Assembly (NCBI RefSeq): GCF_009696145.1
Contig: NZ_VUMO01000005.1
Span: 94,506-158,505 of the forward strand
Direction of reading: 5' to 3'
DNA length: 64,000 bases
Origin: Pseudoramibacter porci
Lineage (GTDB): Bacteria > Bacillota > Clostridia > Eubacteriales > Eubacteriaceae
Below, piece after piece: positions 16,905-24,438 of the stretch. The position numbers and the translations under genes are program-made. The notes beneath the pieces are model-generated. The model searched no databases. It was not told where the DNA came from and saw only the letters and a program-made list of their open reading frames with translations. The first letter of the stretch is position 1; every line of letters starts with the position of its first letter.

Positions 16905-18047
16905 TTATGCCATTTCCGGTTTATCCCAAAGGTTGAGTTTGACACCGATGCCCATTTCCACGGCTCTGCGGTAAACGCTGCAGCCCCAGGCCACGTCTTC
17001 CACCGGCATGCCGCCGACCGAGTACACAATGACTTCGTCGTCGGAGGTCCGCCCCGGCGCCTTGCCTTCGATGATGTCGGCCATTTCGATCAAATCTTCT
17101 GGCTTGGATTTGCCTTCGTGGATCAAATCGGTGAACTTGCAGCCGATGATCCCCATTTTCGGATAAGTCGGGTACGGGTATTCCGCTTCCCAGGCTTCGT
17201 ACAATTCCTTGTTGTCGACGACAAATTTACACGTCGTCAGGAAGTCGTCGTCGAAGCGGGCCGCGCTCGGCATCGAAATGAAAGCGCCGGGCTTGACCCA
17301 TTCCCCGTTGATGTAGGGGTAGGTGTTGACCACGTTCGGGTCGTCGTCGGTCATCGCCGTCGTCGTCAGCGAGATCACGTCCGCGCCGCGCACGGCCTCT
17401 TCAATGGTGTCGCAGACCACGATGTCGTCGATCTGCGGGTATTCCGCCTTGACGAATTCGACGAAGGCGTCGAGGGATTTCCTGCCCCGGCCCTTGATCT
17501 GCACCCGGTGCAGCTTCGGACAGGTCGCCGCAAAAGCGGCCAGGCTCGTCTTGCCCATGACCCCCGGTCCGATGATCGCGGCAGTTTCACTGTCTTTCCG
17601 AGCCAGGTATTTTGCCCCGACCCCCGGGATGCCGCCGGTCCGATAAGCGGAGAGCAGGTTAGCCGACATAAAGGCCAGCGGCGCGCCGGTGTCCTTGTCG
17701 CTTAGCGTCATCATCAAAATCGACCGCGGCAGACCTTTTTCCTTGTTTTCAATATTCGAGCCGTACCATTTCACGCCGGCCATCTGGTATTTGCCGCCAA
17801 GGTAAGCCGGCATCGCCATGAAGCGGCGGTCCTGGGTGTTGACAGGCATCCCCGGGAATGTCGGCTCGTCCGGGAACATGATCATGCAGCCGTGGGAGTT
17901 GTGATTTTCCCCGCCCATGCGGTAATCCCCCGCCTTGAGCAAAAGCAGCATGTCTTCCATCGATTGAATGCAGGCGCTCATGTCCTTCACGCCAGCTTTG
18001 ATCATATCGGGTTCTGACAAATACAAGAAATCAATTTTCGTATCCAT
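16905..18047 (-). CDS. Ornithine cyclodeaminase / mu-crystallin family protein (tyramine-oxidase-subunit-B-like)
   Basis: 380 aa from MDTKIDFLYLSEPDM (AGGAGGACGCAA upstream; an extension to 18140 would run through a terminator). The Rossmann dinucleotide motif is AAIIGPGVMGKTSLAAFA near residue 155. ANLLSAYRTGGIPGVGAKYLA matches the OCD-family substrate region. Members deaminate or reduce amino-acid or imine substrates with NAD(P). The closest naming I recall is the OCD-type protein annotated as tyramine oxidase subunit B in Clostridia, but the reaction here is not established. First gene of the OCD-PII-permease operon. Confidence 0.8.
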   Translation of the reverse strand: MDTKIDFLYLSEPDMIKAGVKDMSACIQSMEDMLLLLKAGDYRMGGENHNSHGCMIMFPDEPTFPGMPVNTQDRRFMAMPAYLGGKYQMAGVKWYGSNIENKEKGLPRSILMMTLSDKDTGAPLAFMSANLLSAYRTGGIPGVGAKYLARKDSETAAIIGPGVMGKTSLAAFAATCPKLHRVQIKGRGRKSLDAFVEFVKAEYPQIDDIVVCDTIEEAVRGADVISLTTTAMTDDDPNVVNTYPYINGEWVKPGAFISMPSAARFDDDFLTTCKFVVDNKELYEAWEAEYPYPTYPKMGIIGCKFTDLIHEGKSKPEDLIEMADIIEGKAPGRTSDDEVIVYSVGGMPVEDVAWGCSVYRRAVEMGIGVKLNLWDKPEMA

Positions 18048-18075
18048 TTGCGTCCTCCTGTTTTCGCTTTTCACC

Positions 18076-18081
18076 ATTATA
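18076..18081 (-). promoter_or_regulatory. Extended -10 candidate promoter of the OCD operon
   Basis: Minus strand TGATATAAT, an extended -10 (TG one base before TATAAT), 29 nt before the ATG. There is no recognisable -35. It lies just downstream of the terminator hairpin at 18095-18141, so it could drive the operon independently of read-through. Confidence 0.45.
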
Positions 18082-18094
18082 TCATCTTCTGCAC

Positions 18095-18141
18095 AAAAAA
18101 ATGGAGCCGGTGCGCCGCTTTTGCGGCGTTTCAGCTCCATT
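18095..18141 (-). terminator. Hairpin terminator between the tannase-like gene and the OCD operon
   Basis: Minus strand outer stem AATGGAGC / GCTCCATT, internal loop, inner stem CGCCGC-AAAA-GCGGCG, then a run of T. It can end the tannase-like transcript. It also lies inside the leader of any transcript from the MerR-type promoter at 18171-18201, so it may act as an attenuator. Confidence 0.75.
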
Positions 18142-18170
18142 GCATGTTCGTCTTTCGTTTTACAACCTCT

Positions 18171-18201
18171 ATTCTAAACACTGGTAATATACCAGAGTCA
18201 A
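18171..18201 (-). promoter_or_regulatory. MerR-type promoter with 19-bp spacer and palindromic operator
   Basis: Minus strand -35 TTGACT (18201-18196), then the perfect dyad CTGGTA-TAT-TACCAG (18195-18181), four bases, and -10 TAGAAT (18176-18171). The spacer is 19 bp. A palindrome abutting the -35 in an overlong spacer is the hallmark of promoters activated by MerR-family proteins through DNA distortion. It starts 10 bp after the tannase-like stop codon and points into the OCD-PII-permease operon. The MerR/BmrR-like gene at 14170 is the obvious candidate regulator. Confidence 0.7.
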
Positions 18202-18211
18202 GGGGGTTTTC

Positions 18212-19786
18212 TCAATTTTTATAATTTGTCGTTCCGGTGATCAGCGCCATGTCGTGGTCAAAGTCGTAGCGCTGAATTGGCAGGGTGTCCGGCGCCTCAC
18301 CTTTTTCAGCCCAGTCCGTCAGCGCCGCCATGCCGTCGGCCAGGCTCACGGCCGGTCCGCTCCAGTCGAGAATAGAGTGCCCAGCGTAGGGCATCCGGTA
18401 CAGCCGGCACGCGTCGGCCATCGCTTCGGCGCTCTCGAAATGTTTGGCCATGTCTTTGACGTAAGCGAAGGTGTTTACAAAAGGCACCACCGGATCGCCG
18501 GTGCCCTGAGTGATGATGAGCTTGCCGCCCCGGGCCGCAAAGGCCGAGAGATCTGAGCGGCCAAAATCCCATTCGGGATGTTCCTGGCGCCGCACCCACA
18601 GGGCTTCAAAATCGTCGTAGCTCAAATCGTGAATATCCATCTTCGGATCAGCCGTCAGCCAGCGCAGAATCTGCTCTGAAATTGGCATCACAAGCAGGCG
18701 GCCGTCGGGCCGGCGTCTAAAATAGCCGTAAAGCGGGTTGCCAAAGGGCAGAGGCCACTGGCGAATGGCCGGTCCAAAACTGTGTCCCATGCGCCTGCCG
18801 TCCCGGGTAAAGGGACCGCGCCACGTCTTCACCATGACTTCGAAATCCCTCTGTGTGATAGGGCCAGCAGTGGTGGCGACCCCGACCAGTCCATTGAGAT
18901 ACGCTTTAAAATCCGGATCGTCCTCGTCAAAGGGGCGCTCGCCGATGGCTTGATCTGCCCGCGCCAGAGCGTAAGCCGCCTGATATTTTTCAAGGGGCAC
19001 GATGTGATGTTCATTTTCCTCGACAACCACTGGCCAAAGGCTCGCAAATACCACATCCCATTGGTAAATCGCCGGGGCGTCGGCCCAAAGTCCGTCGTAG
19101 TCCGCCGGATAGCAGACCCCTTCGGTCAGCACCTGCCGGCCGCCGCCGGACGTTCCCTGCAGATAGGATTTTTTCGGCGCTTCGCCGTAGGCCAGGGTGG
19201 TCACCGCCTTGCCCCAGACCGTTGTCTCGTGCAGCGCGCGGCCGATCCAGCTTTCAATGTGATGCCATTCCGGGGTGCCGTCCGCCTTAAAGCCCCAATC
19301 GCAGTTAAGCCGAGTGCCTGAGTCGTTGTCAGACGCGGCGCAGGCATAGCCATTCGCCAAGGCGACCGGCCAGCTCAAAACGTTAAACCGGCCAGAAGTG
19401 TACCAATCAATTTCGTTGTTGGTGCCGCCGCCGGCAATCCCCATAAAACAGCCATTCCATTTCGCCGGCAGGTAAACCCGGAAGGCAGCGGTGTGGCCGT
19501 CGCCGACGTCCTGTCCAATTCGCACCTCCCAAAAAGGCCCGAGGGCGGTCAGCGGCGCTTTGCCCGGCTCGGTGTACTGCCCAGCCGGATAATAGGTCAC
19601 GCCGCGAAAGGAAAGCCCCGGCCCGTGGCTGAGCAGACGGCCCATCGCGTCCGATGTCGCCTGCGCCCGCAGCCTGTCTGAGTAATCTGGCAGCCCCGCT
19701 GCATCCACCCACTGATACAGCGGATGGCCGAGCCACACGTTGATGCTCGAGTCTGGTTCTTTGACGAGATTCATTTTCCGTTTCAT
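18212..19786 (-). CDS. Tannase/feruloyl-esterase family alpha/beta hydrolase
   Basis: 524 aa with AGGGGGAATAAC before the ATG. The nucleophile motif is QGTSGGGRQ (about residue 215). A likely acid is in GTGDPVVPF (about 440) and the His in PYAGHSILDW (about 482). Family members cleave galloyl, feruloyl or related aromatic esters. The Cys residues that flank the Ser and His in the fungal-type CS-D-HC arrangement are Thr and Ser here. No signal peptide is visible, so a cytoplasmic enzyme is likely. True substrate unknown. Confidence 0.75.
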   Translation of the reverse strand: MKRKMNLVKEPDSSINVWLGHPLYQWVDAAGLPDYSDRLRAQATSDAMGRLLSHGPGLSFRGVTYYPAGQYTEPGKAPLTALGPFWEVRIGQDVGDGHTAAFRVYLPAKWNGCFMGIAGGGTNNEIDWYTSGRFNVLSWPVALANGYACAASDNDSGTRLNCDWGFKADGTPEWHHIESWIGRALHETTVWGKAVTTLAYGEAPKKSYLQGTSGGGRQVLTEGVCYPADYDGLWADAPAIYQWDVVFASLWPVVVEENEHHIVPLEKYQAAYALARADQAIGERPFDEDDPDFKAYLNGLVGVATTAGPITQRDFEVMVKTWRGPFTRDGRRMGHSFGPAIRQWPLPFGNPLYGYFRRRPDGRLLVMPISEQILRWLTADPKMDIHDLSYDDFEALWVRRQEHPEWDFGRSDLSAFAARGGKLIITQGTGDPVVPFVNTFAYVKDMAKHFESAEAMADACRLYRMPYAGHSILDWSGPAVSLADGMAALTDWAEKGEAPDTLPIQRYDFDHDMALITGTTNYKN

Positions 19787-19891
19787 GTTATTCCCCCTAG
19801 CCTGTGCCTATTATCGCTATTTTAGTTTATTATACTGCTCAGGGTCTCGACTTGTACAGGCAGAGAAATGCCGGGAAAGGGCAAATATCCG

Positions 19892-19918
19892 AAAAAACCG
19901 GTGTGCTGTGCACACCGG
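19892..19918 (-). terminator. Terminator of the ars operon
   Basis: Minus strand stem CCGGTGTGC / GCACACCGG with an ACA loop followed by six T, 13 bp after the arsA stop. Confidence 0.92.
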
Positions 19919-19930
19919 CTGAAATCATCT

Positions 19931-21667
19931 TTATAAAGTTGTCAGGGCTTCGCCTTTTAAAGTACCCGTCTTCCAGGGAATCAGCGCTTCGTGGCCGCCA
20001 GAGCGCCGATCAACCCGGTTGATCCACGCCGCTTCATGAGCCGCTTTTGCGCGAAGGGAGGGATTGGTCGTGTCAAGGCCATTGAAAGATTGGTTGACGA
20101 CCCACCATTTCACGCCGATTTGCGCGCGTTTGAGATCATCCTCCAGCCGTTCGGCCTCGTATACCGGCGTCGCTTCCGGCAGGGTCACGATGATCACTTC
20201 AGTCTCATCGCTTTTGAGGCGCGGCAAAAGTTTTTTCACGGCTTCCGGCGTTTTCCCCTGGGTCCGCTTCAGTTCCTTGTCGTAGCTGTCTGTCGATTCG
20301 AGCAACAGCAGGGTGTGGCCGGTCGGTGCTGTGTCGATCACGACGATTTCATTTTCAGACTGTTCGACTAAATCAGCAAAAGCGCGGAACACCGCAATCT
20401 CTTGCGTGCACGGTGAGCGGAGATCTTCTTTGATATAGTCGAGATCATCTTCTGAAATCCCCGTGGCGAGCGCTTCCTGTATCACCGCGTTCTGATATTT
20501 TTTTAGTTCTTCCTTTTCGTCGATATGACTCATGCGCACGCCGTCGTGGGCGTCCAGTACAAATTTTAAATGGGCCGCCGGGTCCGTCGTTGCCAAATGC
20601 ACCTTTTTCCCTTTTTTCGACAGATCAAGGGCAATGGCTGCCGCGACAGTGGTTTTCCCCACACCGCCTTTTCCCATGGTGAAGATCACCTTGCGGTGAT
20701 GGGCGGCGATGTCGTCGACCACATCCGCCAGCTGGTACAGATGAGAAACGTCAATCGTCTGCTCTGCTGCTGCCGCGTGATCGCTCCTCAGCATCGCGCG
20801 GACGTTGTCGATTCCCGTGATGTTGTAAGTGCGCATCGGAATCTGGGTGGTGTCCATGTCTTGCAGAGCTTCCGGCATTTCCGCAAGGGCCCGTTGCTGT
20901 TTGTCGTACAGCGCTTCGGACACCGGGTCGCTGCCTTTTTTCGCGACGGCGTTCATGACGAGCACCTGCCGGTTGAGGCCCAGCTCCCGCAATTCGCGGG
21001 ACGCCCGAGCCGCTTCCTTCAACGGGGTTTCTTCCGGCCGCGCGACCAGCACCAATGTCGTCTGCTCAGGATCCGCCAGTGTCGCCACCGCCTGCTGATA
21101 CACCTGCTTCTTTTCGTCCAAGCCTGAGAGCTGCCCGAGACAGGACGCGCCGTGCTTACTCTGCTGAATAAAGCCCGCCCAGGCTGATGGCAGCTGCAGC
21201 AGGCGCAGGGTATGCCCTGTCGGCGCCGTATCGAAAATAATCTGGTCGTACTTTCCTTGAACCGCAGGATCGGTCAAAAATTCGGTGAATTCATTAAACG
21301 CGGCGATCTCTGTCGTACACGACCCCGACAGCTGTTCTTCCATATTTTGAATAGCTGATTCCGGCAATACCCCCCGGTACGGTGCCACTGCGCGCTCGCG
21401 GTACGCTGCGGCCGCCTCAACCGGGTCTAAATTGGCGACGAAAAGATTGGGCACTTCCGGAATCGCGGTGCCTTTATTGTCAAGATCTGCCGAAAACACG
21501 TCCTGAAGGTTGGACGCCGGGTCTGTGCTGACAAGCAGCACTTTTTTTCCCTGATCGGCGAGGAACACCGCGGTGGCGCAGGCCGTCGACGTCTTGCCGA
21601 CGCCGCCTTTCCCGGTAAAGAACACGTACTTTGTCTGCGTGACCGCCGCAGGATTGAATGGTTCCAT
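19931..21667 (-). CDS. arsA: Arsenite-stimulated ATPase ArsA (two-domain)
   Basis: 578 aa from MEPFNPAAVTQTKY with GGAGG upstream. Two homologous nucleotide-binding halves: Walker A TGKGGVGKTS near residue 20 and GKGGVGKTT near 328, each followed by a DTAPTGHTL signature. Metalloid-site cysteines sit in GSCTTEIAAF, GASCLGQL and SPCTQEIAVF. ArsA powers arsenite/antimonite extrusion with a membrane pump (ArsB or Acr3) and takes metalloid from ArsD. It is 19 bp downstream of the ferredoxin-arsD frame. No pump gene is present in the window. Confidence 0.95.
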   Translation of the reverse strand: MEPFNPAAVTQTKYVFFTGKGGVGKTSTACATAVFLADQGKKVLLVSTDPASNLQDVFSADLDNKGTAIPEVPNLFVANLDPVEAAAAYRERAVAPYRGVLPESAIQNMEEQLSGSCTTEIAAFNEFTEFLTDPAVQGKYDQIIFDTAPTGHTLRLLQLPSAWAGFIQQSKHGASCLGQLSGLDEKKQVYQQAVATLADPEQTTLVLVARPEETPLKEAARASRELRELGLNRQVLVMNAVAKKGSDPVSEALYDKQQRALAEMPEALQDMDTTQIPMRTYNITGIDNVRAMLRSDHAAAAEQTIDVSHLYQLADVVDDIAAHHRKVIFTMGKGGVGKTTVAAAIALDLSKKGKKVHLATTDPAAHLKFVLDAHDGVRMSHIDEKEELKKYQNAVIQEALATGISEDDLDYIKEDLRSPCTQEIAVFRAFADLVEQSENEIVVIDTAPTGHTLLLLESTDSYDKELKRTQGKTPEAVKKLLPRLKSDETEVIIVTLPEATPVYEAERLEDDLKRAQIGVKWWVVNQSFNGLDTTNPSLRAKAAHEAAWINRVDRRSGGHEALIPWKTGTLKGEALTTL

Positions 21668-21686
21668 TTTGATGCCTCCGATGTTG

Positions 21687-22349
21687 TCAGCAGCAGCCTC
21701 CGCCGCAGCCACAGCCTGTGTCCCCGTCGTCGTCTGAATCCGGCGCGTCCGTCTGCGGGTCGTCGAGTTTCAGCCAGCCGAAAACTTCCGCGTTGCTCGG
21801 ATAGCGGTCGGTCAAAACGACCGTGTCGTCGAGCATCGTTATCGGCAGAGCGTCCGTCCCCCGGACCGCCAGCATATTCTTGACCGTTTCGTTTTCGGCA
21901 AAGGCCGCCGGTGCACTGTTCAAATTAAAACGTTCCACTTCGACGCCCGCTTTTTTCAAATCGTCAATCAGCGTCGAGATCCGCAGCAGCTCCGGATCGA
22001 TTGAAGGGCCGCATAGCCCTGTCGAGCAGCACATCGCCGGTTCAAAAAGTTGCAGTTTTTTCATTGTTTTGCCTCCTGAATGTATATTCGTTTTTTCCGT
22101 AAATGTTTCTCCCTGATTTGCCTTTCCCTTCGGCGGCACCCAGGGGGTATCTTCGCCAAAATAGGTGATCGCGCCAGCCGGGCAGCGCGTCCCGCAGCCG
22201 TGACAATGATCGACGCAGCCCACAGGATTGACCACCTGGGGCGTCGGCGCCGCGCCGCGGTCATAGACCCCGTGGCCGCACATCGCAATACATGCGCCGC
22301 ATTCGCGGCAAAGGTCCCGATCGATGACCGGATACCAGTTTTCAGCCAT
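21687..22349 (-). CDS. arsD: Ferredoxin-ArsD fused reading frame (arsenic metallochaperone)
   Basis: 220 aa from MAENWYPVIDRDLC (AGGAGG upstream). Residues 1-80 are ferredoxin-like with one clear [4Fe-4S] motif CRECGACIAMC and a second Cys group (CVDHCHGCGTRC). With no stop codon, the frame continues into a complete ArsD from MKKLQLFEPAMCC. The ArsD part has the arsenite-binding CC...C (AMCCSTGLC) and a Cys-rich tail (GCGCGGGCC). ArsD passes As(III) to ArsA; the ferredoxin-like part may act in redox delivery. A strong internal ribosome site before the ArsD Met (22064) suggests ArsD is also made alone. Confidence 0.85.
   Translation of the reverse strand: MAENWYPVIDRDLCRECGACIAMCGHGVYDRGAAPTPQVVNPVGCVDHCHGCGTRCPAGAITYFGEDTPWVPPKGKANQGETFTEKTNIHSGGKTMKKLQLFEPAMCCSTGLCGPSIDPELLRISTLIDDLKKAGVEVERFNLNSAPAAFAENETVKNMLAVRGTDALPITMLDDTVVLTDRYPSNAEVFGWLKLDDPQTDAPDSDDDGDTGCGCGGGCC
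22062..22080 (-). promoter_or_regulatory. Internal ribosome-binding site and start for stand-alone ArsD
   Basis: Minus strand AGGAGG, seven bases, then ATG at 22064-22062, in frame with the upstream ferredoxin-like coding sequence. It would yield a 125-aa ArsD of normal length. Confidence 0.75.
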
Positions 22350-22429
22350 TTGCCTATCCTCCTTTTTTACATTTATATATTTAAATTTATCAATGTATTG
22401 AGCAAAAACCCGCCCCTTCAAACGCTGTT

Positions 22430-22738
22430 TCAGCCGCAGGCGGGCCCTGAGCACTCTGACTCGACCGGCCTGCAGTCCAGCGCGGCGATAAATTGCTGGA
22501 AGGCCCGAAGGGTGTCGCAGTTCAGCGAATAATAGCACCATTTGCCCGCTTTTCTGACGTTGACCAGGCCGCAGTCCCGCAGAATCTTCATATGGTGCGA
22601 CAGCGTCGGCTGAGAGATGTTCAGCGCTTCCAAAATGACACAGGCGCATTTTTCACAGCCCGACAGCGTCTGCACGATTTTCAAGCGGTTGGCATCGCCA
22701 AGGGCCTTGCAAATCGATGCGGTATCGATGGTTTCCAT
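22430..22738 (-). CDS. arsR: ArsR/SmtB-family metalloid-responsive repressor
   Basis: 102 aa from METIDTASICKALGDANRLK. It is a winged helix with the metal-sensing pair in CEKCACVILEALNISQPTLSHH (type alpha-3 site: Cys residues at the start of the recognition region). The C-terminus has two further Cys (CRPVESECSGPACG). It represses the ars operon and is released by As(III)/Sb(III). First gene of the operon; an operator overlaps its promoter. Confidence 0.94.
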   Translation of the reverse strand: METIDTASICKALGDANRLKIVQTLSGCEKCACVILEALNISQPTLSHHMKILRDCGLVNVRKAGKWCYYSLNCDTLRAFQQFIAALDCRPVESECSGPACG

Positions 22739-22773
22739 CTTATCACCTCTCACTTATTTCATATTGATATTGA

Positions 22774-22814
22774 TCTATGTATAGAAGTTTATCAGATATA
22801 TAGATATTCGTCAA
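22774..22814 (-). promoter_or_regulatory. ars operon promoter and likely ArsR operator
   Basis: Minus strand -35 TTGACG (22814-22809), 17-bp spacer, -10 TAAACT (22791-22786). A 12-bp palindrome, TCTATACATAGA (22785-22774), begins directly after the -10 and covers the start site, where ArsR would block initiation. Confidence 0.75.
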
Positions 22815-22823
22815 TATATAAAG

Positions 22824-22859
22824 CAAAAAAATAACAGACCCCACGCCGGGCCTGCTATT
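22824..22859 (-). terminator. Terminator of the ZIP transporter gene
   Basis: Minus strand hairpin built from AATA/TATT, CAG/CTG and CCC/GGG segments around GGCGT, followed by seven T; it begins a few bases after the ZIP stop codon. Confidence 0.75.
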
Positions 22860-22866
22860 CTATTCT

Positions 22867-23649
22867 TTACCCAAATACAACGTCCAAAATCATCATCACC
22901 GAGAAACCCAGGGCGAACATCATGACGCCGACATTCGAATGGGCGCCGACGGACATTTCCGGGACCAGCTCTTCGACAACGACGTAGAGCATCGCGCCGG
23001 CGGCAAAGCCCAAAAGGGCCGGCAGCACCGGCACGATGAGATCGGCAAAGAGAATGGTCAAAAGTGCCGCTGCCGGTTCCACGGCGCCGGAGCCGGTGCC
23101 GGATAAAAAGGCCTTGGCCTTCGACTGCCCCGCCGCGCGCAGGGGCATCGAAATGATCGTGCCTTCCGGGAAATTTTGGATGGCAATGCCGACGGAGAGG
23201 GCCATCGCCCCCGACACGGTCATGCTTTTTCCGCCGAGGAGCAGCCCCGCGTAAACGGCGCCGACGGCCATCCCCTCCGGAATGTTGTGAAGGGTGACGG
23301 CGAGGACCATCATCGTCGTCTTGGCTAAATGGCTCTTGAGGCCTTCGGGCTGATCTTCGTCGAGGTGCAGATGGGGGATCAGCTCGTCGAGGAGCAGCAT
23401 GAAAGCGGTGCCGCCCCAAAATCCGCCGACGGCCGGCAGAAAGGCCAGCCGGCCGAGGTGCGCGCTCTGCTCCATCGCCGGAATCAAAAGGCTCCAGACC
23501 GAAGCGGCGACCATGACGCCGGCGGCAAACCCCGTCAGCGCGCGCTGCAGCCCCTCTGACATTTGCTCCTTCATCAAAAAGACACAGGCCGCGCCGAGGG
23601 TCGTGCCGATAAATGGGATCATCAATCCCTGAAAAATAATGAGATTCAT
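22867..23649 (-). CDS. ZIP-family divalent metal transporter
   Basis: 260 aa from MNLIIFQGLMIPF (AAGGATAAACAC upstream). Eight hydrophobic helices are visible. The histidine-rich loop PHLHLDEDQPEG lies between helices 3 and 4. The two core metal-site motifs are HNIPEGMAVG (helix 4) and QNFPEGTIIS (helix 5). It imports Zn2+ or a related divalent metal into the cytoplasm. A dyad (TTCCGC-N5-GCGGAA, 23672-23688) sits in the leader and could be an operator or hairpin. Not co-transcribed with ars: arsR has its own promoter downstream. Confidence 0.9.
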   Translation of the reverse strand: MNLIIFQGLMIPFIGTTLGAACVFLMKEQMSEGLQRALTGFAAGVMVAASVWSLLIPAMEQSAHLGRLAFLPAVGGFWGGTAFMLLLDELIPHLHLDEDQPEGLKSHLAKTTMMVLAVTLHNIPEGMAVGAVYAGLLLGGKSMTVSGAMALSVGIAIQNFPEGTIISMPLRAAGQSKAKAFLSGTGSGAVEPAAALLTILFADLIVPVLPALLGFAAGAMLYVVVEELVPEMSVGAHSNVGVMMFALGFSVMMILDVVFG

Positions 23650-23793
23650 GTGTTTATCCTTTCCTTCCGCGTATTGCGGAAAACGTTCATTCTCTGCTGT
23701 ATGATTATCCATTTTAACAGAAGTGATGCGTCTGGAAAAGATCAAGGTGGAGACTGAATCCCACCTGTCCCTTTAATTCATCGCGCCAGCATT

Positions 23794-23892
23794 CTATCGA
23801 TACAAGGTAATTGCCGTATTTTTCACGGAATAATCGTATATCTCCACCAGTCTTTTCGCATCGGACAGTTCTGCCTTGCGAATTGCAATCAT
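23794..23892 (-). pseudogene. GNAT acetyltransferase N-terminal stub
   Basis: A good ribosome site (GAAGGAGAATCCC) leads an ATG reading MIAIRKAELSDAKRL and then VEIYDYSVKNTAI, the unmistakable opening of a GNAT N-acetyltransferase. The frame hits TAG after 32 codons and the rest of the family's 160-residue domain is absent. A decayed gene. Confidence 0.65.
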
Positions 23893-23911
23893 TGGGATTC
23901 TCCTTCAAATT

Positions 23912-24055
23912 CTAATTAGCTTTTTCTCTCTTATGTCTTTCGAGCAACAATAGCATTAACATCACTGCCCATATGATCCATGCAATCAGCGTTCCCTTCA
24001 TGGGAAAGACAAAGTCAATAACAGCTCCAATTGCGAAAGGGATCGTCCATAACAT
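23912..24055 (-). pseudogene. C-terminal fragment of a small membrane protein
   Basis: A 47-codon minus-strand frame (MLWTIPFAIGAVIDFVF, then a second hydrophobic segment ending LLLLERHKREKAN). It continues open upstream without a start and has no ribosome site. It reads as the last two helices and basic tail of a membrane protein whose 5' part is lost at the neighbouring toxin-antitoxin terminator. Family unknown. Confidence 0.4.
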
Positions 24056-24080
24056 ATTCTGTTCGGCGCTTCGCGCAAAG

Positions 24081-24110
24081 AAAAAACGGACAGCGATTAA
24101 ACTGTCCGTT
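24081..24110 (-). terminator. Terminator of the relBE-like operon (repeat family copy 1)
   Basis: Minus strand AACGGACAG / CTGTCCGTT stem with an 8-nt loop, then TTTTTT. The same hairpin recurs at 24848-24878 and 27761-27790, each after a relB- or relE-type coding end. Confidence 0.85.
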
Positions 24111-24438
24111 ATGCATTTGATTTGAGGATGCTGCCTATATCCTGGCCGCTATAAAAAATACGCACAATGTTCACCGTTTTGCTTTCATTGTTTATTATAT
24201 AAATCACGACGTATTGATCAACTGGAACTTTGTGTGTATTTCTGCTTTTCCAGGGCTCCCAATCCACAAAAGCAAATCGTGAAGGCATCTGATCGAGCGA
24301 TCTTATTTCATTTCGGATTCTATTAACCTGATCTTTTGCAATGTCAGGCACTTGCAGATCGTACGCGATATATGCGTAAATATTCCGCAAGTCATCATAT
24401 GCTTCGGGCGCGTAGATGATCTCGTATAAATCACTCAT
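24109..24438 (-). CDS. RelE/ParE-superfamily toxin
   Basis: 109 aa. Features of the RelE/ParE fold: YEIIYAPEAYDDLRNIYAYI at the N-terminus, a basic central region and the closing strands VVIYIINNESKTVNIVRIFYSGQD. Such toxins cleave mRNA at the ribosome or poison gyrase. The sequence does not decide which. Its ATG overlaps the antitoxin stop (ATGA), the usual coupled arrangement. Confidence 0.85.
   Translation of the reverse strand: MSDLYEIIYAPEAYDDLRNIYAYIAYDLQVPDIAKDQVNRIRNEIRSLDQMPSRFAFVDWEPWKSRNTHKVPVDQYVVIYIINNESKTVNIVRIFYSGQDIGSILKSNA

Noticed and set aside
22350..22649. Upstream extension of the ferredoxin-ArsD frame
   Set aside because: It overlaps arsR in another frame and shows no ferredoxin-like sequence; a strong ribosome site marks the start at 22349.
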